From: JAVVHH01 sp963835135
GTDB taxonomy: Bacteria > Pseudomonadota > Alphaproteobacteria > Acetobacterales > Acetobacteraceae
NCBI GenBank assembly: GCA_963835135.1
Contig: CAWIEF010000003.1
Span: 868,001 to 932,000 of the forward strand
Direction of reading: 5' to 3'
DNA: 64,000 nucleotides
Shown here: positions 1 to 9,255 of the stretch, piece by piece
Layout: each line of letters starts with the position of its first letter
How positions within the stretch are numbered: position 1 is the stretch's first letter
The notes under the pieces: model-generated
What the model saw: only the letters and a program-made list of their open reading frames with translations
Told to the model about the DNA's origin: nothing
Databases searched by the model: none
Made by a program: the position numbers and the translations under genes

Positions 1-1
1 C

Positions 2-430
2 CTGCTCTCCCGCCTCGTGCCGGACGGTGCCGAGGCCGACGGCCCGGTGCCGCCCAACCTCCGCCTCTGGACCGACGACGCCCGCATCCTGCTCCGGGCC
101 CTGCCGGATGCCGCGCTCGACAAGCTCTTCCTGATGTTCCCGGACCCGTGGCCAAAGGCCCGCCATACCAAGCGCCGCTTCGTCCACCCCGAGCAGATCG
201 CGCTCATCGCCGGCGTCGTCAAACCCGGCGGTGAATGGCGCATCGCCTCCGACGACCCGACCTACCAGGACTGGGTCGCCACCGTCCTGGCCGCCCAACA
301 CGCCTTCACTTTCACACCGCCCGCATCCGACCGCCCCGCCGGCTGGCCGCCGACCCGCTACGAAGCCAAGGCCATCCGCGCCGGCCGCCGCCCCCTCTAC
401 TGGTCCCTCCGCCGCGCGCCAGAAACCTAA
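2..430 (+). CDS. trmB: tRNA (guanine-N7)-methyltransferase, C-terminal part
   Basis: This enzyme transfers a methyl group from S-adenosylmethionine to N7 of G46 in the variable loop of tRNAs. The reading frame is open from the left edge, so the gene starts outside the window and only about 142 residues are present. The family signature FPDPWPKARHTKRR is visible, followed by the conserved VKPGGEWRIASDD strand and the terminal GRRPLYWSLRR region. The SAM-binding N-terminal part is missing because of the window edge, not because of damage. The gene ends with TAA and is followed by a repeat-like element, so it is probably the last gene of its transcript. Confidence 0.9.
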   Translation: MLSRLVPDGAEADGPVPPNLRLWTDDARILLRALPDAALDKLFLMFPDPWPKARHTKRRFVHPEQIALIAGVVKPGGEWRIASDDPTYQDWVATVLAAQHAFTFTPPASDRPAGWPPTRYEAKAIRAGRRPLYWSLRRAPET

Positions 431-442
431 CCCCACCGCACC

Positions 443-478
443 CGTCATCGCGAGGAGCGCAGCGACGCGGCGATCCAG
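443..478. repeat. REP-like dispersed palindromic element
   Basis: This short intergenic element reads CGTCATCGCGAGGAGCGCAG, then a GCGAC/GCGAT half and CCAG. It resembles the dispersed element of the type GTCATTGCGAGGAGCGAAGCGA...CAATCCAG that recurs in many alphaproteobacterial genomes. The arms ATCGC (447-451) and GCGAT (470-474) can pair as the base of a hairpin. It lies just after the trmB stop, a usual position for such elements. The assignment rests on remembered similarity; only one copy was found in this window. Confidence 0.45.
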
Positions 479-568
479 AGCGGCACGACCCGCCCTCCGC
501 GACCCCATACCAAGCCCCCCGCAGCACCGACGATTGCAACGCGCCCCGTCACACCCTTTATCCCTCCC

Positions 569-1910
569 ATGCAAAAGCAGCTTCATCTCGGCGCCTTCAT
601 GCGTCCGGTCGGCATCCACACCGCCTGGTGGCGTGTCCCCGGCGCGTTTCCGGACGCCAACTTCAATCTCGAGCACATCGTCCGCTTCGCCCAAACGCTC
701 GAGCGCGGCTGCTTCGACGCTTTCTTCATGGCCGACCACCTGGCCGTGCTGAACATGCCGATGGCCGCGCTCCGCCGCAGCGGGACCGCCACCTCGTTCG
801 AGCCGCTGACGCTGTTGTCCGCGCTCGCCATGGTCACCCAGCGGATCGGCCTGGTCGCCACCGCGTCCACCACCTTCGACGAGCCGTATCACATCGCCCG
901 CCGCTTCGCCTCGCTGGACCACATCAGCCACGGCCGCGCCGGCTGGAACATCGTCACCACCTCCAATCCCGACGCGGCGCTCAATTTCGGCCGCGACGAC
1001 CACATGGACCATGACGAGCGCTACCGCCGCGCCCACGAGTTCTACGACGTGGTCACCGGGCTGTGGGACAGCTGGGCCGACGACGCCTGGCTGCGAGACC
1101 AGGCCAGCGGCCTGTTTTTCGACCCGGCTAAGCTGCACCGCCTGGGCCACAAGGGCGAGTTCCTCTCGGTGGCCGGCCCGCTCAACATTGCCCGCCCGGT
1201 CCAGGGCTGGCCCGTCATCGTCCAGGCGGGCGCGTCCGACGCGGGCCGCGACTTCGCCGCCGCCACTGCGGAAGTCATCTTCGCCAGCCAGCGTACCGAT
1301 CGACGACGGCCAGGCCTTCTCCGCCGACATCCGCGCCCGCGTCGCCGCTGCCGGCCGCGACCCGGCCGCGCTGCGCATCCTCCCCGCCTGCCTGGTCGTC
1401 GTCGGCGGCACCGAAGCCGAGGCGCGCGCCAAGAAGGCCGAGCTCGACGCCCTCGTGCATCCCGACAGCGGCATTCCCAACCTCTCGATCCGCCTCGGCG
1501 TCGACGCCTCGAAATTCGACCTCGACGCCGAATTGCCCGAACTCCCCGTCACCAACCAGAGCCAGAGCGGCCAAGCCGCCCTCGTCGCCCAAGCCCGGCG
1601 CGAACGCCTCACCGTTCGCCAACTTGCCCAACTCGCCGGCGGCTATTCCGGCCTGCAGATGGTCGGCACTCCCGCCCAGATCGCGGACCAGATGCAGGCC
1701 TGGCTCGAGGCTGGCGCCAGCGACGGCTTCAACGTCATGTTCCCCACCGTCCCCGCCGGGTTGGATGACTTCGTGGACCAGGTCGTCCCGGAGTTGCAGC
1801 GCCGCGGCCTGTTCCGCACCGAATACGCCGGCACCACGCTACGCGATCATCTCGGATTGCAGCGCCCGAGCAACCGGTTCTTCGCCGAGCAGCAAGCCGC
1901 GGCGGACTAG
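569..1910 (+). pseudogene. LLM-class flavin-dependent monooxygenase (NtaA/SnaA/DszA type), frameshifted
   Basis: The product would be an FMNH2-dependent monooxygenase of the nitrilotriacetate/desulfurisation family, about 446 residues. The first 243 codons, from an ATG, encode a typical N-terminus (MADHLAV, DHISHGRAGWNIVTTSNPDAA, SVAGPLNIARPVQGWPVIVQAGASDAG). After VIFASQRT the expected continuation IDDGQAF appears only in the next frame; one extra G at about position 1298 explains the switch. The C-terminal half (GGYSGLQMVGTPAQIADQMQAWLEAGASDGFNV) is intact. Either this is a recent disabling mutation or a one-base sequence error. The otherwise perfect coding quality favours a very recent event or an error. 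Confidence 0.85.
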
Positions 1911-2223
1911 CCGGGGAGTTTCACCACGGCCTGTTTCGAGGGCAAGCTCATAGCGGAACGGATGCTGCACGTTGGTGGCGGGCCGTGAGCTGGTGGGGTT
2001 TGTGGCGGCGCTTGCATCATCCAGCGCGTCGTACGCAACCGTCTGACGCTCGTTTGTGTGGTCGCGGTTCGATGCAGCCGTCCCGTTGCGATCTCCCGGC
2101 CGTCGGGGCACTCTGCTCAGGATACAAGTTTCACGGTCGTCCATCGGCGCGACCGCGCCCGCCGTGGGCTGGCGTGGCCCCAGTCCGGACTTGCTCGCCT
2201 GCAAATCCGGTCTTGCAACGGTG
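1911..2223. other. intergenic, no supported gene
   Basis: No reading frame here has recognisable protein features on either strand. The right half shares the short word AGCAAGTCCGG (minus strand) with the 3' part of the neighbouring lipoprotein gene, so it may be a degenerate extension or duplicated tail of that gene. Nothing else is supported. Confidence 0.4.
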
Positions 2224-2553
2224 CTATTGCTTCTTGCTGGCCAACTCGCCTTGTGGGCGCGGATCTGGGAAAGCCATGTTCCCGGTATCGGGGTAGCGTA
2301 CCGGACTTGCTGTCCGGTTAACCACACCTTGGGACAACGGCTCAGGATAGGCCATGTTGCCGGTGTCGAAGCTTGATGAGCGTGATAAGGGGAACGTTGT
2401 CTTGGCCGCCTCCAGCGATGATGTCGGCAGAGCCATGTTGCCGACATCCAGCGGCGGCCCGTTTCCCGATTCCGCACAGCCTGCGACCAAACCTGCTGCG
2501 GCAAGCACCGTCAAAACGATGTTTCTCGCTGAACTTGAGTATACGTTTTTCAT
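2224..2553 (-). CDS. small lipoprotein with three GNMA repeats
   Basis: The 109-residue product has a hydrophobic signal segment (residues about 11-25) ending in the lipobox LVAGC, so Cys26 is the predicted lipidated N-terminus of the mature protein. The mature chain carries three copies of an 8-residue motif, DVGNMALP, DTGNMAYP and DTGNMAFP, starting at residues 36, 63 and 89, a period of 26-27 residues. The ATG at 2553 is preceded by GGAGG at good spacing, which decides this start over a longer upstream frame. I do not recognise the family and infer no function beyond a membrane-anchored, probably periplasm-facing protein. It stands alone among gene remnants. Confidence 0.72.
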   Translation of the reverse strand: MKNVYSSSARNIVLTVLAAAGLVAGCAESGNGPPLDVGNMALPTSSLEAAKTTFPLSRSSSFDTGNMAYPEPLSQGVVNRTASPVRYPDTGNMAFPDPRPQGELASKKQ

Positions 2554-3170
2554 TGTCTTTTCCTCCGATCTAACGTCACGACCCTTACTGACGAAATCAG
2601 AACGGTTCTTTCGCCGTGACGCTTCCTTTACGGAATCGCATGAAGTCGACCGGACAATCCTATTATGTCTGTGGCTCGCCTGGCGTAGCAGCGCCACCGG
2701 CAGGCTTATGACCTTTGGGTCGTCTCGAACAAGAACCAAGTCCGCTGCTCCGCTCCGTCGAGACAGACCTCGACCAGGCTGCTAATCCCGACATCGTCGC
2801 GAAAGCGCACTTTTTGCCAGGACCGCCCGCTAGGCAGCGTCGCCGCGATGATTCCCGGTGTCATCTGCAAGCAGGCGAGATGTTCTAGCTGGATTGACGA
2901 TGAGGGTCGGCGGGTTGCTGGCGTCCAGTGGCTGGCGCTCACCAGCCGGATCTACTGAAGGCGCACCTAAGTCCTGACCAGCAGCTGATACCGACGTTGC
3001 GCAAGCAGAAAGCTCCCATGGTCCCGGTGCAGCCTGTCGGTAGCGCGCCGACCGGACACATGTGCCCCTAGCCAAACTCAACAGGCATAACCGATGAGCG
3101 AGATGTCTCATCCGCAGTCCAACAATGATCGTGCTGCGTCACACGCCGGGCTGGCGACTCGCCCGCGCAA
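2554..3170. other. intergenic, no supported gene
   Basis: This 617-base stretch lies between the small lipoprotein gene and an RND pump remnant. Short frames exist on both strands, but none shows a ribosome-binding site plus a recognisable domain. It probably holds the upstream region of the lipoprotein gene and decayed sequence that I cannot assign. Confidence 0.4.
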
Positions 3171-3434
3171 GCGGCGGTCAGCGGAGCGCAGGTCCGGCTA
3201 CGGCCGATCCTGATGACGTCGTTCGCCTTCATCTTGGGCGTGGCTCCCCTTGTGGTCGCCACCGGCGCAGGGGCAGAGATGCGTCAATCCCTGGGAACCG
3301 CGGTGTTCAGCGGAATGATCGGGGTCACCGGCTTCGGCCTCATTTTCACCCCAGCGTTCTACACCCTCGTGCAAGGACGCTTCCGCAAGGCGGAAGGCCG
3401 TCAAGACGCGGCTGGCGTTACGCGCAGTATCTGA
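3171..3434 (+). pseudogene. RND multidrug efflux pump (AcrB/MexF type), C-terminal remnant
   Basis: About 87 codons match the C-terminal end of HAE1-family RND inner-membrane pumps. VRLRPILMTSFAFILGVAPL is followed by a GAGAEMRQSLGTAVFSGMIG segment and FTPAFYTLV, which are the last two transmembrane helices of such a pump of about 1,040 residues. No other part of the pump, and no membrane-fusion or outer-membrane partner gene, lies nearby. The upstream boundary is approximate because the frame stays open into unrelated sequence. It is a remnant left by a deletion and not a functional gene. Confidence 0.72.
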
Positions 3435-3721
3435 TGCTCGGAACTCTGTGTCGACGCCAGTGCGAACGGGAGATGTTCCGTGCCTTCGGCGGAGAGCGGC
3501 GGCGCCGCGAGTGGCAGAACAGCCATAGGCGAACCGATCGGCCTGTGCCGCAAAGGACGTATGCATGATGCCAACACCTTCCATACTGGCGAGCCCGCGC
3601 CCAAGCGATCTGGCATGCCTCGACCAAGAAGAAGCGGAACATCGGCCAAAACGGGACAGAGGTCCGGATGACTTGGCCGGTCCAGCCCAAACGGTTCAGG
3701 TAAGCATGTGGGAGGGAGAAG

Positions 3722-4471
3722 ATGTCTAGATTGCAAGGAAAGATCGCCGTCATCACTGGTGCCAATAGCGGGATCGGCTTGGCAGCGGCGCACTCGTTTG
3801 CGAGCGAAGGCGCCCAGGTCTTCATGACGGGACGTCGACAAGCAGAGCTGGACGAGGCGGTCCGCCAGGTCGGGACCAGCGCACGCGGTGTGCGCGGCGA
3901 CGTATCTTCGTTGGCGGACCTCGACCATGTCTTCGATGTCGTGCGGCGGGAGGCCGGGGGCATCGATGTCCTGTTCGCCAACGCCGGCGGCGGAGAGTTC
4001 GCCCCGTTGGGCGAGATCAGCGAGGACCACTACGACCGTACCTTTGCCAGCAACGTCAAAGGAACCTTGTTCACGGTGCAGACGGCGTTGCCACTGCTGC
4101 GATCCGGCAGTTCGATCATTCTGACCGGTTCCACTGCCGCGAGCACGGGCGTCCCCGCCTTCAGCGTCTATAGCGCGAGCAAGGCGGCCATCCGGTGCTT
4201 CGCACGCGGATGGTGCCTCGAGCTTGCGCCGCGCGGCATACGGGTGAACGTGCTTGCGCCGGGAGCGACGTCGACCCCGGGATTGCATGGGCTGGCGTCC
4301 TCACAGACGCAACTCGAGGCGATGCTATTCGCGATGAAGGCCGAGACGCCGCTTGGCCGGCTCGGCACACCCGACGAGATCGCGCGCGCGGCGCTCTTCC
4401 TGGCCTCCGACGAGAGCAGCTTCATGACTGGCAGCGAGCTGTTCGTCGACGGCGGCTCGGCCCAAATCTGA
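3722..4471 (+). CDS. SDR-family oxidoreductase
   Basis: This is a 249-residue classical short-chain dehydrogenase/reductase using NAD(P)H. The cofactor loop TGANSGIG lies near residues 12-19, the NAGG structural motif near residue 90, and the catalytic Ser plus YSASK follow around residues 140-160. The C-terminus ends in the usual TGSELFVDGG strand. A GGGAGGGAG ribosome-binding site precedes the ATG. The DUF417 gene starts 21 bases downstream, so the two are probably co-transcribed. The substrate cannot be read from the sequence. Confidence 0.9.
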   Translation: MSRLQGKIAVITGANSGIGLAAAHSFASEGAQVFMTGRRQAELDEAVRQVGTSARGVRGDVSSLADLDHVFDVVRREAGGIDVLFANAGGGEFAPLGEISEDHYDRTFASNVKGTLFTVQTALPLLRSGSSIILTGSTAASTGVPAFSVYSASKAAIRCFARGWCLELAPRGIRVNVLAPGATSTPGLHGLASSQTQLEAMLFAMKAETPLGRLGTPDEIARAALFLASDESSFMTGSELFVDGGSAQI

Positions 4472-4492
4472 TCACCGATCGTCGGAGGGATT

Positions 4493-5089
4493 ATGTACAT
4501 TGCACCAATCACGAACACACGGCGCCTTTCAGTCTGGCCAGCTGTCGAATGGCTGAGCCGGGCCGATTGGCTCGGATTGGGCCTGATGCGGATCGCGATC
4601 GCGATCGTCTTCATCTGGATCGGCGGCGTGAAGTTCGCGCCGTACGAGGCGGATAGCATCACGCCCTTCGTCGCCAACAGCCCGGTGTTGTCGTTCTTCT
4701 ATCGGCAGCCCGAGCAATACAAAGCCCACCTGACACGCGAGGGAGAGCTTGTGCTTGCCCAACGCGAGTGGCAGCGCGCCAACCGGACCTATTGGTTCTC
4801 CAACGGCCTCGGCGCGGTGGAGCTCAGCATTGGCCTGCTCGTGCTGGCCGGCCTCTTCTCCACCCGGCTCGGCGCGGCTGGGGCGGTGCTGGCGTTCACG
4901 ACATCGCTCGTGACGTTGTCGTTCCTGTTCACGACACCGGAGGCCTGGGTGCCCGCTCTGGGCGACGCGCAGACCGGTTTTCCCTTCCTGTCCGGCGCCG
5001 GGCGGCTCGTGCTGAAGGACGTCATGCTGCTGGCGGGCGGGTTCCTCCTGGTGGTCGGGTCCGCCAAGGCGATCATGCATGAACGGTAA
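4493..5089 (+). CDS. DUF417 (YkgB/RclC-like) inner-membrane protein
   Basis: The 198-residue protein has the DUF417 pattern: an amphipathic N-terminus, a first membrane helix with IAIVFIWIGGVKFAPYEADSI, then SPVLSFFY, a middle pair of helices and a last helix near residues 170-190. The Escherichia coli relative RclC belongs to a reactive-chlorine response operon, so a role in oxidant stress is possible; this is inference from the family. It follows the SDR gene closely. Its stop codon abuts the stop of the convergent regulator gene. Confidence 0.82.
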   Translation: MYIAPITNTRRLSVWPAVEWLSRADWLGLGLMRIAIAIVFIWIGGVKFAPYEADSITPFVANSPVLSFFYRQPEQYKAHLTREGELVLAQREWQRANRTYWFSNGLGAVELSIGLLVLAGLFSTRLGAAGAVLAFTTSLVTLSFLFTTPEAWVPALGDAQTGFPFLSGAGRLVLKDVMLLAGGFLLVVGSAKAIMHER

Positions 5090-7951
5090 TCAGCCAAGAT
5101 CGCGAAGCAGGGATGCCGCCGTTTGAAGGTCGACCGTGGTAAACCCCTCGCTGAACCGTTCGTAAACCGGCGCGAGGGCGGCGCGGGCGGCGTCGGGTCT
5201 GCCCTGCTCCTGCCGAAGCTGCGCGAGGCTGCTGGCGGCGCGAAGCTCCCAAGAGAGCGCTCCCTGGCGCCGTGCCACGTCGACAGCGGATTGGAACAAC
5301 GCCGCGGCGGAGGCGGCGGCGCCGGGACCGCCGCCTCCCAAGACAATTTCGCCCTTGAAGCGAAGAAGTTCGGGGAAGAACCACCGTTCGTTGAGGCGAT
5401 TGCAGATACTGATGGACCGGTCGATCGCCTCCACGGCCTCGCGCGGCCTGCCGATACGACCCAAAGCGTGCGCCTGCTCGCCGAGAAAGCTCGCCTGATG
5501 CAGGCGGAAATTGCCCTCCGGGATCCCGTGCAGCGCGGCGGCAAGCAGATCGGCGGCCTCGCCCGGGTGACCCAACCGGGCTCGGAGCACACCCCTCCAG
5601 CATTTCGCAATGAGGTCCCATTGGCCGAGCGTGTCCCAGGAGGCCTGCTCGGTCAGACGCTCGAGATGGCGCTCGGCGCCCGGTAGGTCGCCGGTTTGTA
5701 ACGCGATCCTACAGGCACACCACGCCAGAGCGTAGGCGAGAGACAGACCGTGGCTGGCCGAGTTGGCGAATGCGATGCTGCGCTCGGCCATGCGGGTCGC
5801 TTCATCTGGATGGCCTTGAAGCCAGAGGATATTCGCAAGGTTCGCGCTGGCCACCACGGATTGCTCTATGGAGAACCGCAAGACGTCCGAGTTTGCGGCG
5901 GACGTATCTGAGGCGCGCATGGCTTTGCCTATGTTCAGCCGGGCCGCGACCAACTCGCCGGCGTAGAACAGGTTCATACCCGTCATGTACTCGCCAACCC
6001 GCTTCATGGAGTCGGCATCCGACGCGGCAACCACATCGGCAAAGCGCTGTGCGAACGTGTGGGCGTCCCCGGACGCGCCGGTAGTGTAGGCATTGCGCCA
6101 TAAGCTGCGCAAAGCCCTTAACAGATAATCCTGGTCGCCGATCGCGTCGGCAATGTCCAGCGCGCGCGTCCACGCTGCCGTGGACTGTGCGTCGGAACGC
6201 AAGGCGAGCGCGCTGCCGAGGGCCGCGTGCAGTTGCATCTCCTGCCGCTTCCTTCGGAGATCGTCGCCGGTCAGGGCCGCAATCGCAGCCTCCGCACGAG
6301 AGCGGCACTCCTCCGTCAGCGACAACCTTTGCCAGAGCGGCACGGCGGCAATCGTGAGGCGGATGCCGATCTGAGCGTCACCTTGGCGGGAAAAGGCCCA
6401 ATCCAGCGCGACCCGAAGGTTGTCGAGCTGATGGCCATGCATTTGGATCCACTCGGCATTGGACCAGCTCTCATCGCCCGCCTCGGCCTCGCCCAGCAAG
6501 CGGAGGAAATGTTCGGCGTGCCGCCGGGTCACGCTTGCATGCTCGCCACTGTCGCACAGCCGCCGCAAGGCGTAGGCGCGCGTGGACTCGAGCAATCGAT
6601 ACATGACGGGCTCGGCCGAGACATCGGCGGTGATGAGCGACGCTGAAACCAGCACACTCAGCTCATCGGCCAGCTCGGCTTCGTCCACCTCCCCGTCGCC
6701 TGCGACGTCGACCGCCGACGGAAAGGTAAACTGCCCGGCGAACACCGCGAGACGGCGAAGAACGCCACGGGCCGCCTCCGGCAACAGCTCGTAACTCCAG
6801 TCGAACGTCGCTTGCAGCGTCTGATGCCGCGGGGGCGCCGCGCGCGAGCCGCGCCTCAGCAAGCGGAATCGATCATCGAGGCGATCAGCCACGCCCCGCA
6901 CCCCCAAAGTGTCGACGCGGGCTGCAGCGAACTCGATCGCGAGCGCTATTCCATCTAGTCGCCGGCAGATCAAGGAGACGCTGGGTGCGTTCGCGTCCGA
7001 AAGCTCGAACGTGTCGACCAATGCCGAGGCACGCTCGACGAAGAGCTGGACTGAGGCATAGGTCAGAGCCTCGGCGGCGCTGATTCTGGGGTCGTCCGGT
7101 GGGAGGTCTAGCGGCAGCAAGCGCTGGACATGTTCGCCGACCACGCGAAGGGGCTGGCGACTAGTCGCCAGGATATGGATGCCCGGCGAGTTCTGAAACA
7201 CCTCGTGGACGAGAGACGCTGCCGCCTCGACGACGTGCTCGCAATTGTCGAGTACCAGGAGCTGTTCCTTGTCGCGCAGAATACTCAGGATTGCCGGAGT
7301 AGGGGCATCGGAGGTGACGGGCAGCCCCAATACGGAAGACAGCGCGCTTGGAACGAGCGCCGCCTCGGCAACGGGGGCGAGATCGAGGAGACGAGTGCCG
7401 TCCCGAAAGGAATGGCTGACCGCGTTTGCGACCGCTAGCGCAACGGTCGTCTTGCCGATCCCGCCCGAGCCCGTCACGGTGATGAGTCTGCGTTGTGAAA
7501 GCTTGGCGATCATCGCCTCAATGATTCGGTCTCGGCCGACCATCCGAGTGCCGGCTCTGGGCAGGGTGCTGCCGGGTTCTGTCGATCGCTCCGGCACCGC
7601 AGGCGTGCGGGGGCCGCTTGCGGTCGAGACGGGAGCGATGAAGCTATATCCCCGGCCGGGCGTGTTCACGATGAACCGGCGTCCCTCCTGGCCGTCGCCG
7701 ATTGCCTTGCGCAGACCGGTGATGTGTACCCGGAGATTGCTTTCCTCGACCGTCAGCCCCGGCCACGCGGCGGCGAGAAGCTCGAGCTTGCCGACCACCT
7801 CTCCCGCGCGACGGACCAGAGCGACGAGGAGGTCGAAGGCGCGGGCGCCAACGGCAACGTGGTGGTCGCCTTCGAGCAACAGCTTCTGCGACGGGATCAA
7901 GCGGAACCGGCCGAACACGAATGTCTCGTGCGCGTCGTCGCGAGTCAGCAT
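5090..7951 (-). CDS. winged-helix transcriptional regulator with NB-ARC-type ATPase and TPR-like C-terminus
   Basis: This large regulator has 953 residues from the chosen ATG; a GTG eight codons upstream is an alternative. It opens with an OmpR/CadC-type winged-helix DNA-binding domain (FGRFRLIPSQKLLLEG ... GRGYSFIAPV, roughly residues 10-107). A linker leads to an ATPase domain with Walker A GSGGIGKTT near residues 161-169 and a LLVLDNCEH Walker B-like strand. The C-terminal half is alpha-helical and Ala-rich, as in TPR-like sensor regions of this predicted-ATPase family. Such proteins are ligand-responsive STAND regulators. It converges on the SDR/DUF417 pair, which makes those genes plausible targets, but no operator was identified. 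Confidence 0.85.
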   Translation of the reverse strand: MLTRDDAHETFVFGRFRLIPSQKLLLEGDHHVAVGARAFDLLVALVRRAGEVVGKLELLAAAWPGLTVEESNLRVHITGLRKAIGDGQEGRRFIVNTPGRGYSFIAPVSTASGPRTPAVPERSTEPGSTLPRAGTRMVGRDRIIEAMIAKLSQRRLITVTGSGGIGKTTVALAVANAVSHSFRDGTRLLDLAPVAEAALVPSALSSVLGLPVTSDAPTPAILSILRDKEQLLVLDNCEHVVEAAASLVHEVFQNSPGIHILATSRQPLRVVGEHVQRLLPLDLPPDDPRISAAEALTYASVQLFVERASALVDTFELSDANAPSVSLICRRLDGIALAIEFAAARVDTLGVRGVADRLDDRFRLLRRGSRAAPPRHQTLQATFDWSYELLPEAARGVLRRLAVFAGQFTFPSAVDVAGDGEVDEAELADELSVLVSASLITADVSAEPVMYRLLESTRAYALRRLCDSGEHASVTRRHAEHFLRLLGEAEAGDESWSNAEWIQMHGHQLDNLRVALDWAFSRQGDAQIGIRLTIAAVPLWQRLSLTEECRSRAEAAIAALTGDDLRRKRQEMQLHAALGSALALRSDAQSTAAWTRALDIADAIGDQDYLLRALRSLWRNAYTTGASGDAHTFAQRFADVVAASDADSMKRVGEYMTGMNLFYAGELVAARLNIGKAMRASDTSAANSDVLRFSIEQSVVASANLANILWLQGHPDEATRMAERSIAFANSASHGLSLAYALAWCACRIALQTGDLPGAERHLERLTEQASWDTLGQWDLIAKCWRGVLRARLGHPGEAADLLAAALHGIPEGNFRLHQASFLGEQAHALGRIGRPREAVEAIDRSISICNRLNERWFFPELLRFKGEIVLGGGGPGAAASAAALFQSAVDVARRQGALSWELRAASSLAQLRQEQGRPDAARAALAPVYERFSEGFTTVDLQTAASLLRDLG

Positions 7952-8012
7952 CGTGCGGGCTCTTTCATGGGGCACCGTATGCGTGATCGATACGCACGCG
8001 GGACGGCATCAA

Positions 8013-8031
8013 GCCGGGCTTATCGCCCGGC
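8013..8031 (-). terminator. GC-rich hairpin after the metallo-hydrolase gene
   Basis: The arms GCCGGGC and GCCCGGC form a perfect 7-bp stem around the loop TTATC, immediately downstream of the minus-strand metallo-hydrolase stop. There is no clear T-tract, so it is at best a weak factor-independent terminator. It also separates that gene from the regulator transcript that follows on the same strand. Confidence 0.35.
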
Positions 8032-8033
8032 GT

Positions 8034-9017
8034 CTAGATGCCTTCGTAGACGAGTCTGGTGAACAAATCGGGACTGATAACGAAGTTGCCCCAGTGCGCG
8101 TCCCAGGCGGCAGTCGGTCGGGCCGCCGTGATCGCCTCGAGCGAGTGTCCTTGCCGCTTCAGCGCCACCACGTTGGCGCGCACGCCGACGAGCATGTCGC
8201 GGAATGCCTGTAGCCCGGCACGGTCGCTCACGGGCTGACCATGGCCGGGGATGACGATCGTGCTCTCCGTGGTCGCCTGCAAATTCGCTTCGGCGGCGTT
8301 GACCGTGCCGTCGATATGGCCACCGGTGGAGTAATCGATCATCGGATAGGAAGCGCTCCAGTAGGTGTCACCGGTATGTAGGATGTCCGCGTCACGAAAG
8401 TGCACGCCGATGTCGCCATCGCTATGCGCCGGGCCGTAATATCTGAGTGCGATCGTGACGCCGCCATGGGTCACCGTCTGGTCCGTTTCGAATACATCGA
8501 CCGGGAGCGCGCGTGGCGGGGGAGGAGGGAAATTATACTTCCAATCCTCGACCCATTGCGCCTCCATCAGGCGCTTACGCGTATTGGCGTGCGCCATGAT
8601 CCGAGCGCCGGCCTCGTTCAGCCAGGCGTTTCCGCTGGCGTGGTCGAAGTGCCAATGCGTGTTGATCAACCGTGTCACGGGCTGGTCGCCGAGGCTGTCC
8701 AGCGCCGTCTCGAGCTGCGGGCGGGAGACGGAAATGCCGGCATCGACCAGCAACTTGCCTTCCTGGTTCGACAACACCGCCACGTTGCCACCGGAGCCCT
8801 CCAGCACCGCGACGCCGCCGCGCAGCCGATGCACGCGGATGGGCGATTTCGCCGCCTCGGCGAGGATCGCGGGGACGATCGCCTCCGGGCTCAATTCGGC
8901 GCGGGCGGCGGTCGCACGGAGGAGCCCGGGCGCACTCAGGCAGCACAAGCAGAACATGCGGCGGCCGAGAGCGGGGCGCATGGTGGTCGAGGCGTGCGAT
9001 GGACGACGATGCAACAT
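8034..9017 (-). CDS. metallo-beta-lactamase-fold hydrolase, exported
   Basis: The 327-residue protein carries the zinc-binding signature HWHFDH at residues 121-126. Further ligands are visible in GPAHSDGD, ILHTGDTY and IPGHGQP, giving a complete binuclear-zinc site of the MBL fold. The N-terminus has an arginine pair followed by a hydrophobic Cys-rich stretch ending in ATAARA, a plausible signal peptide, so the enzyme is probably periplasmic. Similar proteins are annotated as MBL-fold hydrolases of the class B3/QPS type; the substrate is unknown. An in-frame ATG at codon 13 is an alternative start but has no better ribosome-binding site. Confidence 0.86.
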   Translation of the reverse strand: MLHRRPSHASTTMRPALGRRMFCLCCLSAPGLLRATAARAELSPEAIVPAILAEAAKSPIRVHRLRGGVAVLEGSGGNVAVLSNQEGKLLVDAGISVSRPQLETALDSLGDQPVTRLINTHWHFDHASGNAWLNEAGARIMAHANTRKRLMEAQWVEDWKYNFPPPPPRALPVDVFETDQTVTHGGVTIALRYYGPAHSDGDIGVHFRDADILHTGDTYWSASYPMIDYSTGGHIDGTVNAAEANLQATTESTIVIPGHGQPVSDRAGLQAFRDMLVGVRANVVALKRQGHSLEAITAARPTAAWDAHWGNFVISPDLFTRLVYEGI

Positions 9018-9255
9018 TCGATTTCCCCGGGATCATTCTCCGCATGAAACTAGGTGTCCCCGGCGAGCCGTTCTCCGCCGTTCGCACGAGTTTTCCACCA
9101 TCGCACGGCGGGATGGCTGACAGCCCGGCGAGGTGTGCTCGTTCGTTTACGGTAGCTGTCCGGCAGATCGAGAAGATCGAACCAGCCCGGCACCTATCAA
9201 TGGCACCTCCGGCCACGAGACCCGAGCACGGTTGGCCAGACCAGAGGAGCATGAC

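Noticed and set aside
2706..3111. Minus-strand frames in the gap before the RND remnant
   Set aside because: Some segments look protein-like (for example SSLVEVCLDGAEQRTWFLFE), but no domain, ribosome-binding site or family could be identified.
7979..7996. TGCGT-N7-ACGCA half-palindrome upstream of the large regulator
   Set aside because: Arms of five bases are likely by chance in this composition; no second copy near the putative targets.
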